Shown: piece by piece, positions 22,350 to 32,300 of the stretch | How positions within the stretch are numbered: the first letter of the stretch is position 1 | How the letters are laid out: every line of letters begins with the position of its first letter | NCBI GenBank assembly: GCA_032164245.1 | Contig: JAVMKO010000022.1 | Location: 14,793,111 to 14,857,110, forward strand | From: Sternotherus odoratus | Lineage: Eukaryota > Chordata > Testudines > Kinosternidae | Direction: 5' to 3' | DNA length: 64,000 nt | Made by a program: the position numbers and the translations under genes | Notes under the pieces: model-generated | What the model was told of the DNA's origin: nothing | The model's database searches: none | Seen by the model: only the letters and a program-made list of their open reading frames with translations

Positions 22350-22819
22350 ATGTATCTGGATCCAATTTGGCAAAGTACCAGTGAAGTTGAAGTATGATTC
22401 CAGGAGATATGAAGTACTCATTTTCCAGAGTGGAAGTGGGTTTGATGTCAGGTTTGCAAGTTAAGTATGATTATCAGTCATGTTTTTGTGTTGGGCTGTT
22501 CTGTGTCAAGATGGCAACTGTGTTTCACTGGGTGCATGTCACTTGGTAGTGCATGTGTTTTTGTTTTAGATGTTTCACATTTGTTCTATGGGTATTGAAT
22601 ATATGACTTTCTTTTCTTTCTCATGTAGTTGGAAGACATTGGTGTCACCGGAGAAGATTTTGGTGTGCTTTGTTGGAAGAATTGTGGTTAGACTATATGT
22701 TTTTGGGTTGTGATGTGAAGTGTCCCCTGTTTGATGGCTAGAATATAGTAGAGCAGCAGGTCACTGTGTTGTGGTATATACCAGAACTGCCAATATTCTT
22801 AAATGGCATTATTGTCAGC
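22350..22819 (+). pseudogene. Terminal unit of copy A, cut by CR1
   Basis: Begins after 'tattttcag' at 22,349. A 37-codon frame (22,351-22,464) reads 'WIQFGKVPVKLKYDSRRYEV' and then 'VRFAS' before TAA. Copy C has the same frame with 35 codons, differing by a 6-base in-frame indel. The following final exon is partly deleted at its start (the 'aggaagctatttccat' of copies B and C is missing) and stops at 22,819, exactly where the 3' end of a minus-strand CR1 begins. Its polyA region is therefore absent. Confidence 0.5.
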
Positions 22820-23788
22820 TATCATAAAATATTAGGGTTGGAAGGGGCCTCTGGAGGTCATCTAGCCCAATCCCCTGCTTAAAGAAGGACCAACCCCAAC
22901 TAAATCCTCTCAGCCAGGGCTTTGTCACACCTGACCTTAAAAACCTCTAAGGAAGGTGATTCTACCACCTCCCTACGTAACCCATTCCAATGCTTTACCA
23001 CCCTCCTAGTGAAAGTTTTTCCTAATGTCCAATCTAAACCTTCCCAACTGCAGCTCGAGACAATTACTCCTTGTTCTGTCGTCTGCTACCACTGAGAACC
23101 GTCTAGGTCCATCCTCTTTAGAACCCCCTTTCAGGTAGTTGAAAGCAGCTATCAAATCTCCCCTCAGTCTTCTCTTCTGTAGACTAAACAATCCCAGTTC
23201 TCTCTGCCTCTCCTCTTAAGTCATGTGCTCCAGGCCCCTAATCATTGTTGTGGTCCTTCTCTGGACTCTTTCCAATTTTTCCACATCCTTCTTGTAGCGT
23301 GGTACCCAAAATTGGACACAGTACTCCAGATGAGCTTCACCAATGTCGAATAGAGGGGAACAATCACATCCCTCGATCTGCTGGCAATGCCCCTACTTAT
23401 ACAGCCCAAAATGCCATTAGCCTTCTTGGCAACAAGGGCACACTGACTCATATCCAGCTTCTCATCCACTGTAATCCCTAGGTCCTTTTCTGCAGAACTG
23501 CTGCCTAGCCATTCGGTCCCTAGGCTGTAGCATTGCATGGGATTCCTCCATCCTCAGGGCAGGACTCCACACTTCTCCTTGTTGAACCTCATCACATTTC
23601 TTTTGGCCCAGTCCTCTAATTTTGTCTAGGTCCCTCTGTATCCTATCCCTACCCTCCAGTGTATCTACCACTCCTCCCAGTTTAGTGTCATCTGCAAACT
23701 TTCTGAGGGTGCAGTCCACGCCATCCTCCAGATCATCGACAAAGATTTTGAATAAAACCAGCCCTTGGGGCACTCTGCCATAGAACTG
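22820..23788 (-). pseudogene. CR1 LINE, 3' segment (minus strand)
   Basis: The 3' end is at 22,820 ('ttagggttggaaggggcctc' on the plus strand is the usual CR1 tail). Reading on minus: RT catalytic region at about 23,690-23,720 with '[20 protein letters not shown]' (the FADD box), then '[20 protein letters not shown]' and '[20 protein letters not shown]'. Frameshifts and substitutions throughout. It continues in two more segments, 24,175-24,732 and 25,948-26,403, after insertions. Confidence 0.92.
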
Positions 23789-24110
23789 ATAAATGAAATT
23801 GTTTAACATGAACAATTTACAAACTTAAGAACCACAGCTGTTCAGGCAGCTGCCCTTCTAAATTTCACTTTCAATCCAATTGCTACTTAACATATTTAAA
23901 CTTGCACTGTTACAATGAAACTTCTGCTCGCTGTTAACCATTCTATAGTAACTATTGTTCACCATCTGCCATTTCTTACATTTGTCCATATCGTAACTCA
24001 AACTCCATTTTAACTTGTCTTAAACTCCATTTTAAAATGCTCACTCCATTTTGTAAACCTTGCTGTAAAAGTTATTCTGCAAAACCCTGATGTAATCTGA
24101 TTTAGTTTAG

Positions 24111-24154
<44 letters not shown>

Positions 24155-24174
24155 TCTTGTCTTGTCCCCTGAAA
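23789..24174. mobile_element. Unclassified insertion in CR1, with (GT)20
   Basis: Interrupts the CR1 between RT blocks. AT-rich, with repeated 'actccattttaa'-like motifs and a perfect GT run at 24,113-24,152. The motifs are reminiscent of an LTR, but I cannot define both ends or a target duplication. Confidence 0.45.
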
Positions 24175-24732
24175 AGATCCTGTGTAGTTTTATCTGTTTA
24201 ACACTACTCAATACCGGCTGCCAACTACACATGGAGCCATTGAACACTACCTATTGAGCCCAACGACCCAGCCAGCTTTCTAGCCACCTTCTATGGTCCA
24301 TTCATCCAGCCCATACTTCTTTTAACTTGCTGGCAAGAATATTGTGGGCAACTGTATCAGAAGCTTTGCTAGAGTCAAGGAACATCATCTCATCTACAAA
24401 GCCAGTTATCTAATCATAGAAGGCAATCCGGTTACTCAGTCATGATTTGCCCTTGGTGAATCCATGCTGCCTGTTCCTGATCACTTTCCTCTCCTCTAAG
24501 TGCTTCAGGATTGATTCCTTGAGGACATGCTCCATGGTTTTGCCAGGCACTGAGGTGTGGCTGACTGGCCTGTAGTTCTCTAGATCCTCCTTTCCTTTTT
24601 TAAACATGGGCACTACATTAGCCCTTTACCTGTCATCCAGGACCTCCCCCGATCGCCATGAGTTTTCAAAGATAATGTCCAATGGCTCTGCAATCACATT
24701 AGTCAACTCCTTTAGCATGCAGTCAGGGCCAG
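24175..24732 (-). pseudogene. CR1 LINE, middle segment (minus strand)
   Basis: Reading on minus it starts in 'MLKELTNVIAEPLDIIFENS' and passes through the block whose complement reads 'gtcaaggaacatcatctcat' (the D-SKAFD region). It joins in order with the segments on either side, so all three are one element. Confidence 0.88.
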
Positions 24733-25947
24733 CAACGGGCGTACTATGGGTACAGCTGTAGTGGGCCCCCTTAAGTCCAGGGTCCGGTATACAGCTGTAC
24801 CCATAGTCATCCCCCCCCTTGTTTCTGGGCCTGTCGGAGGAGCGATCAGAGAGTGAGCGCCGCTCGGCAGGGCCCAGCAAGCAGGGCTGGGGAGACCCAG
24901 GGCCGGGAGCCAATGGCAGCCCAGGGGTGGGAGGCAGGCAGGGCAGCCGCAGAGGGCCAAGCCCACCAGAGCTGGGAGCAACGCTGCGGCTGGCGCTGGC
25001 ACGGGCAACACACCTGCAGGCCAGCCCCCACCACCACCACCATGCTGCCCCTGCCAGCGCACAAGAGTGGCCGGAGCCCGGCAGGCAGCTCCGCTTCCGC
25101 AAGCTCTGCACTGTGTCACAGCAGGGGCAGGGGTCCGGCCCCTGTGAGCATGTGCGTGGAGACAGGCCCAGGGGTTAAGGGAAGCTGTTATCTTTGCTCT
25201 CAGGCTCTGCTTCCCCCAAGCCCTGCCGGAAAGGGACAGGGAGCGGAGTAGGGGGGTGGGGAAGATGTGGGGGGGGGACAGGGGGGGAAGGGTGAATGAA
25301 CAGATCTGGGGGTGGGGGGGGGCAGAGCACATTGTGGGGTGCATAAGGGGAGATGGAGCAGACGAGAGGATCAGAGAGGTGCATGGGGGGGGGGATGGGG
25401 AAGATGGATCAGAAGGATGTATTGGGGCACTCGGGAGCACGCGGGGTGGGGGGGTGCAGTGGGAGCGACTCATGGATATGCAGCTCCGTGCGGGAACCAG
25501 TCACACCCCCACCCCAGGTATACCTGGGAGCCAGCGGGGAGGCCAGGCTGGGCGGGTGGGGAGGGGGGCAGGAGACTAGGCTGGAGGGGGAGGGAAGAAG
25601 GTTTGGGTGTGGGGGAGGCTAAGCTGGGCAGGTCAGGCATGGGGACAGGAGGCTGGGTTGGGAGTGGGAGGAGGTTAGGTTCAGTGGGATGGGCCAGGCC
25701 AGGCAGGGGTGGGGGAGAGAAGGTGGTTAGAGATGCAGGGAGTCTGGGTGGGGGTAAAGGAAGATCAACCCCAACAGCTGGGGGGGGGGGCAGGCAGGGA
25801 TGGGGGGGGAGGGGAGGAGGTTAGGCTGGGGGAGGAGATTTAGGTTGGGTGAGCTGGGTCAGGTGGCAGGGCCCACAAATGATCAGAGTAGGGGGCCCCC
25901 ACAAATGATCAGAGTAGGGGGCCCCCACAAATGATCAGAGTAGGGGG
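24733..25947. mobile_element. G-rich insertion in CR1
   Basis: About 1.2 kb of very G-rich sequence inserted between CR1 segments. Near its left end a 17-base inverted repeat (24,744-24,760 against 24,790-24,806, CTATGGGTACAGCTGTA) forms a perfect hairpin. Its right end is three tandem 26-bp copies of a unit containing 'acaaatgatcagagtagggg'. The long frames here (up to 253 codons) are on both strands and only reflect composition. Superfamily unknown. Confidence 0.5.
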
Positions 25948-26403
25948 CCCTGGATGCAGTGCTTCTGGTCCCATGGACTTGTGCTCGTCCAGCTTTTCTA
26001 AATCATCCTGAAAAACTTCTTTTCCCAAAGATGGCTGGTTACCTCCTCCCCATGCTGTGCTGCCCAGTGCAGTAGTCTGGGAGTGGACCTCGTTCGTGAA
26101 GACAGAGGCAATAAAAGCATTGAGTACATTTGCTTTTTCCACATCCTCTGCCTCCCTCATTCAGTAAGGGGCCCACACTTCCCATGATTTTAGATATGTT
26201 AGCAACAAGAAAAAAAAAACCCTTCTTGTTACCCTTAACAGCCCTTGCTAGCTGCAGCTCCATTTGTGATTTAGCCTGCCTGAATTCACTCCTGCATGCC
26301 TGAGCAATAGTTTTATATTCCTCCCTGGTCACTTGCCCAAACTTCCACGTGTAAGCTTCTTGTTTGCATTTAAGATCAGCAAGGATTTCACTGTTCAGCC
26401 AAG
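25948..26403 (-). pseudogene. CR1 LINE, 5' segment (minus strand)
   Basis: Minus-strand residues 'LNSEILADLKCKQEAYTWKF' and 'EEYKTIAQACRSEFRQAKSQ' are the linker between endonuclease and RT. The frame then reads 'LNAFIASVFTNEVHSQTTAL'. The endonuclease part is gone: at 26,403 the CR1 stops and unrelated C-rich sequence follows. Confidence 0.9.
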
Positions 26404-26868
26404 CACCCCCCGAGCACCACCTTGCCAAAAAGAGAACCACCCTGCCGAAACAGCCCCCCTGAGTACTGTCCCACCGAACCAAACAATCCCCCCCCGAACA
26501 AACCACCAAACAAACCACCCCCCTCCAGAGTGCTGCCCTGCCAAAACCAACCTCCCTACTGAGTGCCTGCCCCACCAAAACAAACAACCCCCCTGACCGA
26601 GCGCTGCTAAAACACCCCCTCCAAGCCCCGCCGTGCTGCCCGAAGCACAAACAACCCCCCCCCCCGACCGAGTGCCCACCCTGCCGAAACAACCCCCCTC
26701 CCTCTGGAGTGGTGCCCTGCCCAAACCAACCCCCGCACCAAGTGTTTGCCCCACGGAAACAAATGAGCCCCACTGAGCACTCCTGAAACAACCCCTGCAA
26801 GCGCTGCCGTGTGGCCCCAAGCACATACTTGGTCGGCTGGTGTCTGGAGCCGGCCCTGGGAAGAATCA
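26404..26868. mobile_element. C-rich tandem tract, probable DNA-transposon remnant
   Basis: Repeats of 'gccgaaacaacccccct' and 'gagtgctgccctgcc' about 45-60 bases apart, ending in 'ggtgtctggagccggccctg', which resembles the outer end of a hAT-like MITE common in turtles. No left end remains. Minus-strand glycine/tryptophan-rich frames of 143-305 codons are by-products. Confidence 0.45.
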
Positions 26869-27045
26869 GGAGGGTCGCTCCACGTGCTAAGTTGCTTTTC
26901 TTCCTCCCATGTTTCTTTCTGTCTTTTCTCATGTGTTGGCCAACACAGATGTGCATGCTCCCTCTTCTTGCCTTTCCTGGTCTTGTCTCTCTTCATAAGA
27001 AAGGGGCAGCGGTTTTGGTTGTGCATCCTCACAGGCTTGGGTCTA
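26869..27045 (+). repeat. Displaced fragment of the 6.5-7.7 kb repeat family
   Basis: Shares 'tgtgttggccaacac', 'cttgcctttcct' and 'catcctcacaggcttgg' with 6580-6740. It links the first 9 kb of the window with the interval between blocks A and B. Confidence 0.6.
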
Positions 27046-27048
27046 GAC

Positions 27049-27355
27049 TAGCCATGGGCAAACGTTTTGGCCCGAGGGCCACTTCAGAGTTGCAAAATTG
27101 TATGGAGGGCTGAGTAGGGAAGGCTGTGGCTCCCCAGCCTGGCCCCACTCCCAACTGCCTCCTTCAGAACCCCTGACCAGAACGCCAGAGTCCGCCCCAC
27201 CGAGCAGCAGAGCAGAGCCAGTGCCAGAACCAGTGCGTTGCACTGAGGCTGTGGGGGAAAGGGGACTCCTGGGGAGGGGCCATGGGCAGCCTCCCCGGCC
27301 AGGAGCTCAGGGGCTAGGCAGGATGGTCCCATGACCTGTAGTTTGCCCACCTCTG
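27049..27355. mobile_element. hAT-type element, short copy
   Basis: Left end 'tagccatgggcaaacgtttt', right end 'gtagtttgcccacctctg', inverted copies of the CAGGGGTGGGCAAA family end with changes. The flanks ('tctagac' and 'ctctatgg') match only in part, so the target duplication is uncertain. Confidence 0.65.
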
Positions 27356-27929
27356 CTCTATGGGTTTGTCTGCAGTATGAAATTAGGTCGAATTTATAGA
27401 AGTAAATTTTTTTAGAAGAGATTTTATATAGTCACTGTCCCTCAGGCAGGCAGGAGTTTTAAGCCTAAAGGAGAGCTCTGTCCTGTCAGTTTGCCCACCC
27501 CTGCTCTAAACTTTTTGGCCAGAGGGCCACATTGGGGTTAAAAATTGTGCAGAGGCCAGGTAGGGAAGGCTGTGCCTCCCAATACAGCCTGGCCCCACCC
27601 CCTATCTGATTCCCCCCCCCACTTCCCACCCCCCCTCAGAATCCCCAACCCATCCAGCCGCCCCACACCTTGTCCCCTGATTGCCTCCTCTGGAGCCCCC
27701 CCCACTCTGCCCCCGCCAGGACCCCACCCCAGCTATGCTCCCCTGCTATTTGTTCCCTGAGTGCCCACTCCTGAAACTCACCTACCCTAACCATCACTTC
27801 CTCGGCTTTGTTCCCGGGCTCCCGAGATCCCCCCACCCTAACTACCCCCCCTGGGACCCCACCAGCTAAGTCCCCCCTTTGCTTACCATACTCAGCCTGG
27901 CTGGTGCTTGCCCTGGCCCCCCAGCCCAC
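27356..27929. mobile_element. Second hAT fragment and short spacer
   Basis: 27,358-27,480 holds a piece with 'gaaattaggtcgaatttata', seen in a known-looking reptile MITE. From about 27,490 'tttgcccacccctgctcta' and then 'ttttggccagagggccacat' mark another hAT copy running into C-rich sequence until the 36-bp array. No gene. Confidence 0.5.
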
Positions 27930-29333
27930 TTGTTTGCAGGAGAAGTACTATTCCAGGAGGAGTTCTTTTGACACATAACTTGTTTCCAGGCAGAGTAGTA
28001 TTGATGAGACACCGCTTGTTTCCAGGAGGAGTCTTATTGATGACACACTGCTTGTTTCCAGGGAGGACAGTATTCAGGATACACCGCTTGTTTCCAGGAG
28101 GAGTCTTATTGATGACACACTGCTTGTTTCCAGGGGGGACAGTATTCAGGATACACCGATTGTTTCCAGGAGAAATCTTATTGATGACACACCACTTGTT
28201 TCCAGGAGAAATCTTATTGATGACACACCACTTGTTTCCAGGAGGAGTCTTATTGATGACACACCGCTTGTTTCCAGGAGGAGTCTTATTGATGACACAC
28301 TGCTTGTTTCCAGGGGGGACAGTATTCAGGATACACCGCTTGTTTCCAGGAGGAGTCTTATTGATGACACACTGCTTGTTTCCAGGGGGGACAGTATTCA
28401 GGATACACCGCTTGTTTCCAGGAGGAGTCTTATTGATGACACACTGCTTGTTTCCAGGGGGGACAGTATTCAGGATACACGGGTTGTTTCCAGTAGGAGT
28501 CTTATTGATGACACACCGCTTGTTTCCAGGAGGAGTCTTATTGATGACACACCGCTTGTTTCCAGGAGGAGTCTTATTGATGACACACCGCTTGTTTCCA
28601 GGAGGAGTCTTATTGATGACACACCGCTTGTTTCCAGGAGGAGTCTTATTGATGACACACCGCTTGTTTCCAGGAGGAGTCTTATTGATGACACACTGCT
28701 TGTTTCCAGGAGGAGTCTTATTGTTGAGACACTGCTTGTTTCCAGGGGGGACAGTATTCAGGATACACCGCTTGTTTCCAGGAGGAGTCTTATTGATGAC
28801 ACAGTGCTTGTTTCCAGGGGGGACAGCATTCAGGATACACTGCTTGTTTCCAGGAGGAGTCTTATTGATGACACACTGCTTGTTTCCAGGGGGGACAGTA
28901 TTCAGATACACGGGTTGTTTCCAGTAGGAGTCTTATTGATGACACACTGCTTGTTTCCAGGAGGAGTCTTATTGATGACACACCGCTTGTTTTCAGGGGG
29001 GACAGTATTCAGGATACACCGCTTGTTTCCAGGAGGAGTCTTATTGATGACACACTGCTTGTTTCCAGGAGGAGTCTTATTGATGACACACTGCTTGTTT
29101 CCAGGGGGGACAGTATTCAGATACACGGGTTGTTTCCAGTAGGAGTCTTATTGATGACACACTGCTCGTTTCCAGGAGGAGTCTTATTGATGACACACTG
29201 CTTGTTTCCAGGGGGGACAGTATTCAGGATACACCGCTTGTTTCCAGGAGGAGTCTTATTGATGACACACTGCTTGTTTCCAGGGGGGACAGTATTCAGG
29301 ATGCACCGCTTGTTTCCAGGATAAGTCTTATTG
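27930..29333 (-). repeat. 36-bp minisatellite, block B (inverted)
   Basis: About 39 units of exactly 36 bases. Two subtypes alternate over much of the array: one with 'ggaggagtcttattgatgac', one with 'gggacagtattcaggataca', both with the shared 'cgcttgtttcca'. They correspond to the two subtypes of blocks A and C read on the other strand. This block is far more uniform than the others. Since 36 is divisible by 3, both strands show 339-codon frames; neither is a gene. Confidence 0.95.
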
Positions 29334-32300
29334 GTGAGTTCAGGTCACGACTACTACTCTTTGACCGTCACCGCATTGTTGTACAGATGCCGATGGATGA
29401 AAGCGAAGGCCCACATATGGAGGCAAAGAAGATCTTGAGAGCGGGAATGGCTGTCAAAGTTAAGTATCTACTGGAGGGTTTGATGGTCCGAAGTATTTGT
29501 GCCGTTGAGCTGTCTTGTTTAGGGGTGGGAGTCTTCTAAATTCTTCGTGTTCTTAATAGGCTTTTGAAGCGTGGTTGGGAGCTTGTTGTACAGAGGGAGT
29601 GGGGGTGTGCCCACTGAGGGAGGGCTAATTGCTGGGAGAGCAACCTGTCTGTAACTCGAGATGCTCCATTCTCAGTTCTTCTCTCACACACAGCACTGGG
29701 TTTGCACGACAGGTCACCACTGCATTCTTTGTCCATCTTTTCTATGTGGTTGTGGTTTTCCAAGGAGAATGTGAGCATCCTAGTTAGCAACGGTCTCCTG
29801 CTGTGGTGGGCAGCAATATGTGGATGAGTGTTTGGAGTGGGTGTTGCTTGTCTGAGGGGTTTGTGTGTGTTTCTTCTGTTTAGTATGCAGGTGATGTCTT
29901 TGTTCATGTTGTCTAGTTGGGTGCTTTGTTTATAGTTGCAGATGGATCCAGTACTGCATCGTGGTGCTCCGTGGATGGTTGTGACTACTTCTCTTTGACT
30001 GTCATGGCATCGCTGTACAGATGTTGATGTCTGGGCGAGAAGGCCAGCGTACAAAGGAAAAGAAGATCTTGAGAGCGGGAACAGCGGTCAAAGTTAAGTG
30101 TCTGCGGAAGGGTTTGAGGGGCAGAAGAATTTGTGCTGTTGAGGCTTCTTGTTTAGGGGTGGGAGTCCTCTAAAGTCTTTGTGTTTTAATGGGCACGTGA
30201 GGGGTGGGCGGTAGCTTGTATAGAGGGAGTGTGAGGTTTCCCCTGAGGGGGAGGGTTGATTGCTGGGAGAGTGACCTGTCTAACTAGAGATGCTCCGTTC
30301 TCAGTTCTTCTCTCAACCACAACGGTGGTTTTGCATGACTGGTCACTACTTCATCCTTTGTCCATCTTATAGGTGGTTGTGGTTTCACAAGGAGAATGTG
30401 AGCATCCTAGTTGGGGATGGTTCCCATCTGTGGTGAGCATGTGGGCGGGGGCAGCAATATGTGGATGAGTGTTTTGGGGTGGGGAGGTGCTTCTCTGAGG
30501 GGTGTGTGTGTGTGTAATGGATAGTAGGTGTTCCTTCTGTTTAGTATGCAGATGAGGTCATTTTTCATGTTGTGGATGTTAGGGTTGATGGGTTATGTGA
30601 GTAGATTTGTTTGTACTTGCAGATGCATCTGGATCAGATACTGTGTTGTGTCATTCTGTGGAGGGTCCCGACTACTGCTCTTTGACTGTCATGGCATTGC
30701 TGTATGGATGTTGACATCTGGGTGAGACGTCTAGTGTACAAAATAAAAGAGGATCTTGGGAGTGGCTGTCAAAGTTAAGTATCTGCCGAAGGGTATGATG
30801 GTGAGAAGTATTTGTATTGTGGAGGCTTATTGTTTAGGGGCGGGAGTCTGGTAAACTCTGCCTGTTCTTAGTGGGCACAAGAGGGAGCTCATTGTGTGCA
30901 GGGAGTGTGTATGTTGGAGGAAGGTTGTTTGGTGGGAGAGTGACCTATCTAACTAGAGATGCTCCATTCTCAGTTCTTCTGTCAGACAGCACTGGGTTTG
31001 CATGATGGGTCACTGCTTTGTCCTTCTTTTCTCCTCTATTGAATGTTGGCTTTCTGAGGGGGATGTGAGCGTCCCAGTTAGCGATGGTCTCCTTTGCTGG
31101 AGGGAACGTGGGAGGAGATCCAGTTTGTGGATGTCCATTTTGGGGTGGGGGGGCTTCGCTGGCGGGGGTAGAGTGTAGTAGACGTTCAGTCTCTTTAGGA
31201 AGCAGTATGCTCGTGAGGTGATCTTTCCTATTGCATAGTTGGGAGCTTTATGAATAGGTTTGCAGTCAAGCTTGTTTTTATTTTTCAGATGCATCTGGGA
31301 CTGCACTGCGTTGTTCCATGGAGGGTCGTGGGAGTGGCTGTCAAAGTTAAGTATCTGTGAAGGGTTTGATGGTGAGAAATATTTGTACTGTTGAGGCTTC
31401 TTGTTTGGGAATGGAGTCCTCTAAAATGTGTCTATTCTTAATAGGCATGTGGTGGGTGGGAGGTGATTGTTGTTGTGTTGAGGGAGCTTGAGTTTCCCCT
31501 GAGGGAAGGTTGATTGATTGATGGTAGAGTGACCTGTCTGTAACTAGAGATGCTCCATTGTCCCTTCTGTCACACACAGCACTCTGTTTCCATGTTGGGT
31601 CACCTCTTTGTCCTTCTTTTCTCTTCTGCTGGGTGTTGGTTTTCCGAGGAGGATGTGAGCATCCTAGTTAATGATGGACTCCTGTGGTGTAGAGAGAGGG
31701 GGAGGGCCACCAGTATGTGGATGAGAGTGTCTGGGGGGCTTCTCTGGGGGGGGGGGTTAGTATGCAGGTGTGGTTATCTTTCATATCATGTAGTTGGGTA
31801 CTTTGTGAGTAGCTATGCAGTCAAAGTGTATTTGTGTTTGCAGATGCGTCCAGATCTGGTACCTTGGCGTGATGTTCTGTGGAGTGTCATGTCTACCTCT
31901 CTCTGACTATAACAGCATCGCTGTATTCCTGCCAATGTATAGGAGTAAAGGCCCATATATAAGGGGAAGAAGATCTTAAGAGCTGGTGTAGCCGTCTAAG
32001 TTAAGTATCTGCCAAAGGGTTTGATGGTCAGAAGAACATGTGCTGTTGAGGCTCCTTGTTTACGGATGGGAGTTCTCTAAGTTCTGTTTATTCTTAATGG
32101 ACATGTGAGGGAGCTCATTGTACAGATGGAGTGCATGTTTTCTCTGGAGGAAGGTTGATTGCTGGGAGAGTGACCTGTCTGTAACTAGAGATGCTCTGTT
32201 CTCAGTTCTTCTCTCTTACACAGCACTGGGTTGGCATCACTGGTCTCCACTTTAGTCTTGTGTTCTCCTTTACATGGTTGTGGTTTTCTAAGGAGGATGT

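Noticed and set aside
24712..25824. Frames up to 253 codons, rich in Ser/Pro or Gly
   Set aside because: Overlapping on both strands of a G-rich insertion within a CR1; only the short minus-strand 'LKELTNVIAEPL' part is real, and it belongs to the CR1.
26039..26956. A 305-codon minus-strand frame
   Set aside because: A chance fusion of G-rich transposon sequence with the CR1 linker region; the first 180 codons are low-complexity Gly/Trp.
27892..28927. Two 339-codon frames on opposite strands of the 36-bp array
   Set aside because: A period divisible by three keeps frames open on both strands. No start context, splice signal or flank supports coding.
27930..29333. CRISPR-like regular spacing of a 36-base repeat
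   Set aside because: Repeats are contiguous and there are no unique spacers; the surroundings are vertebrate subtelomere. It is a minisatellite.
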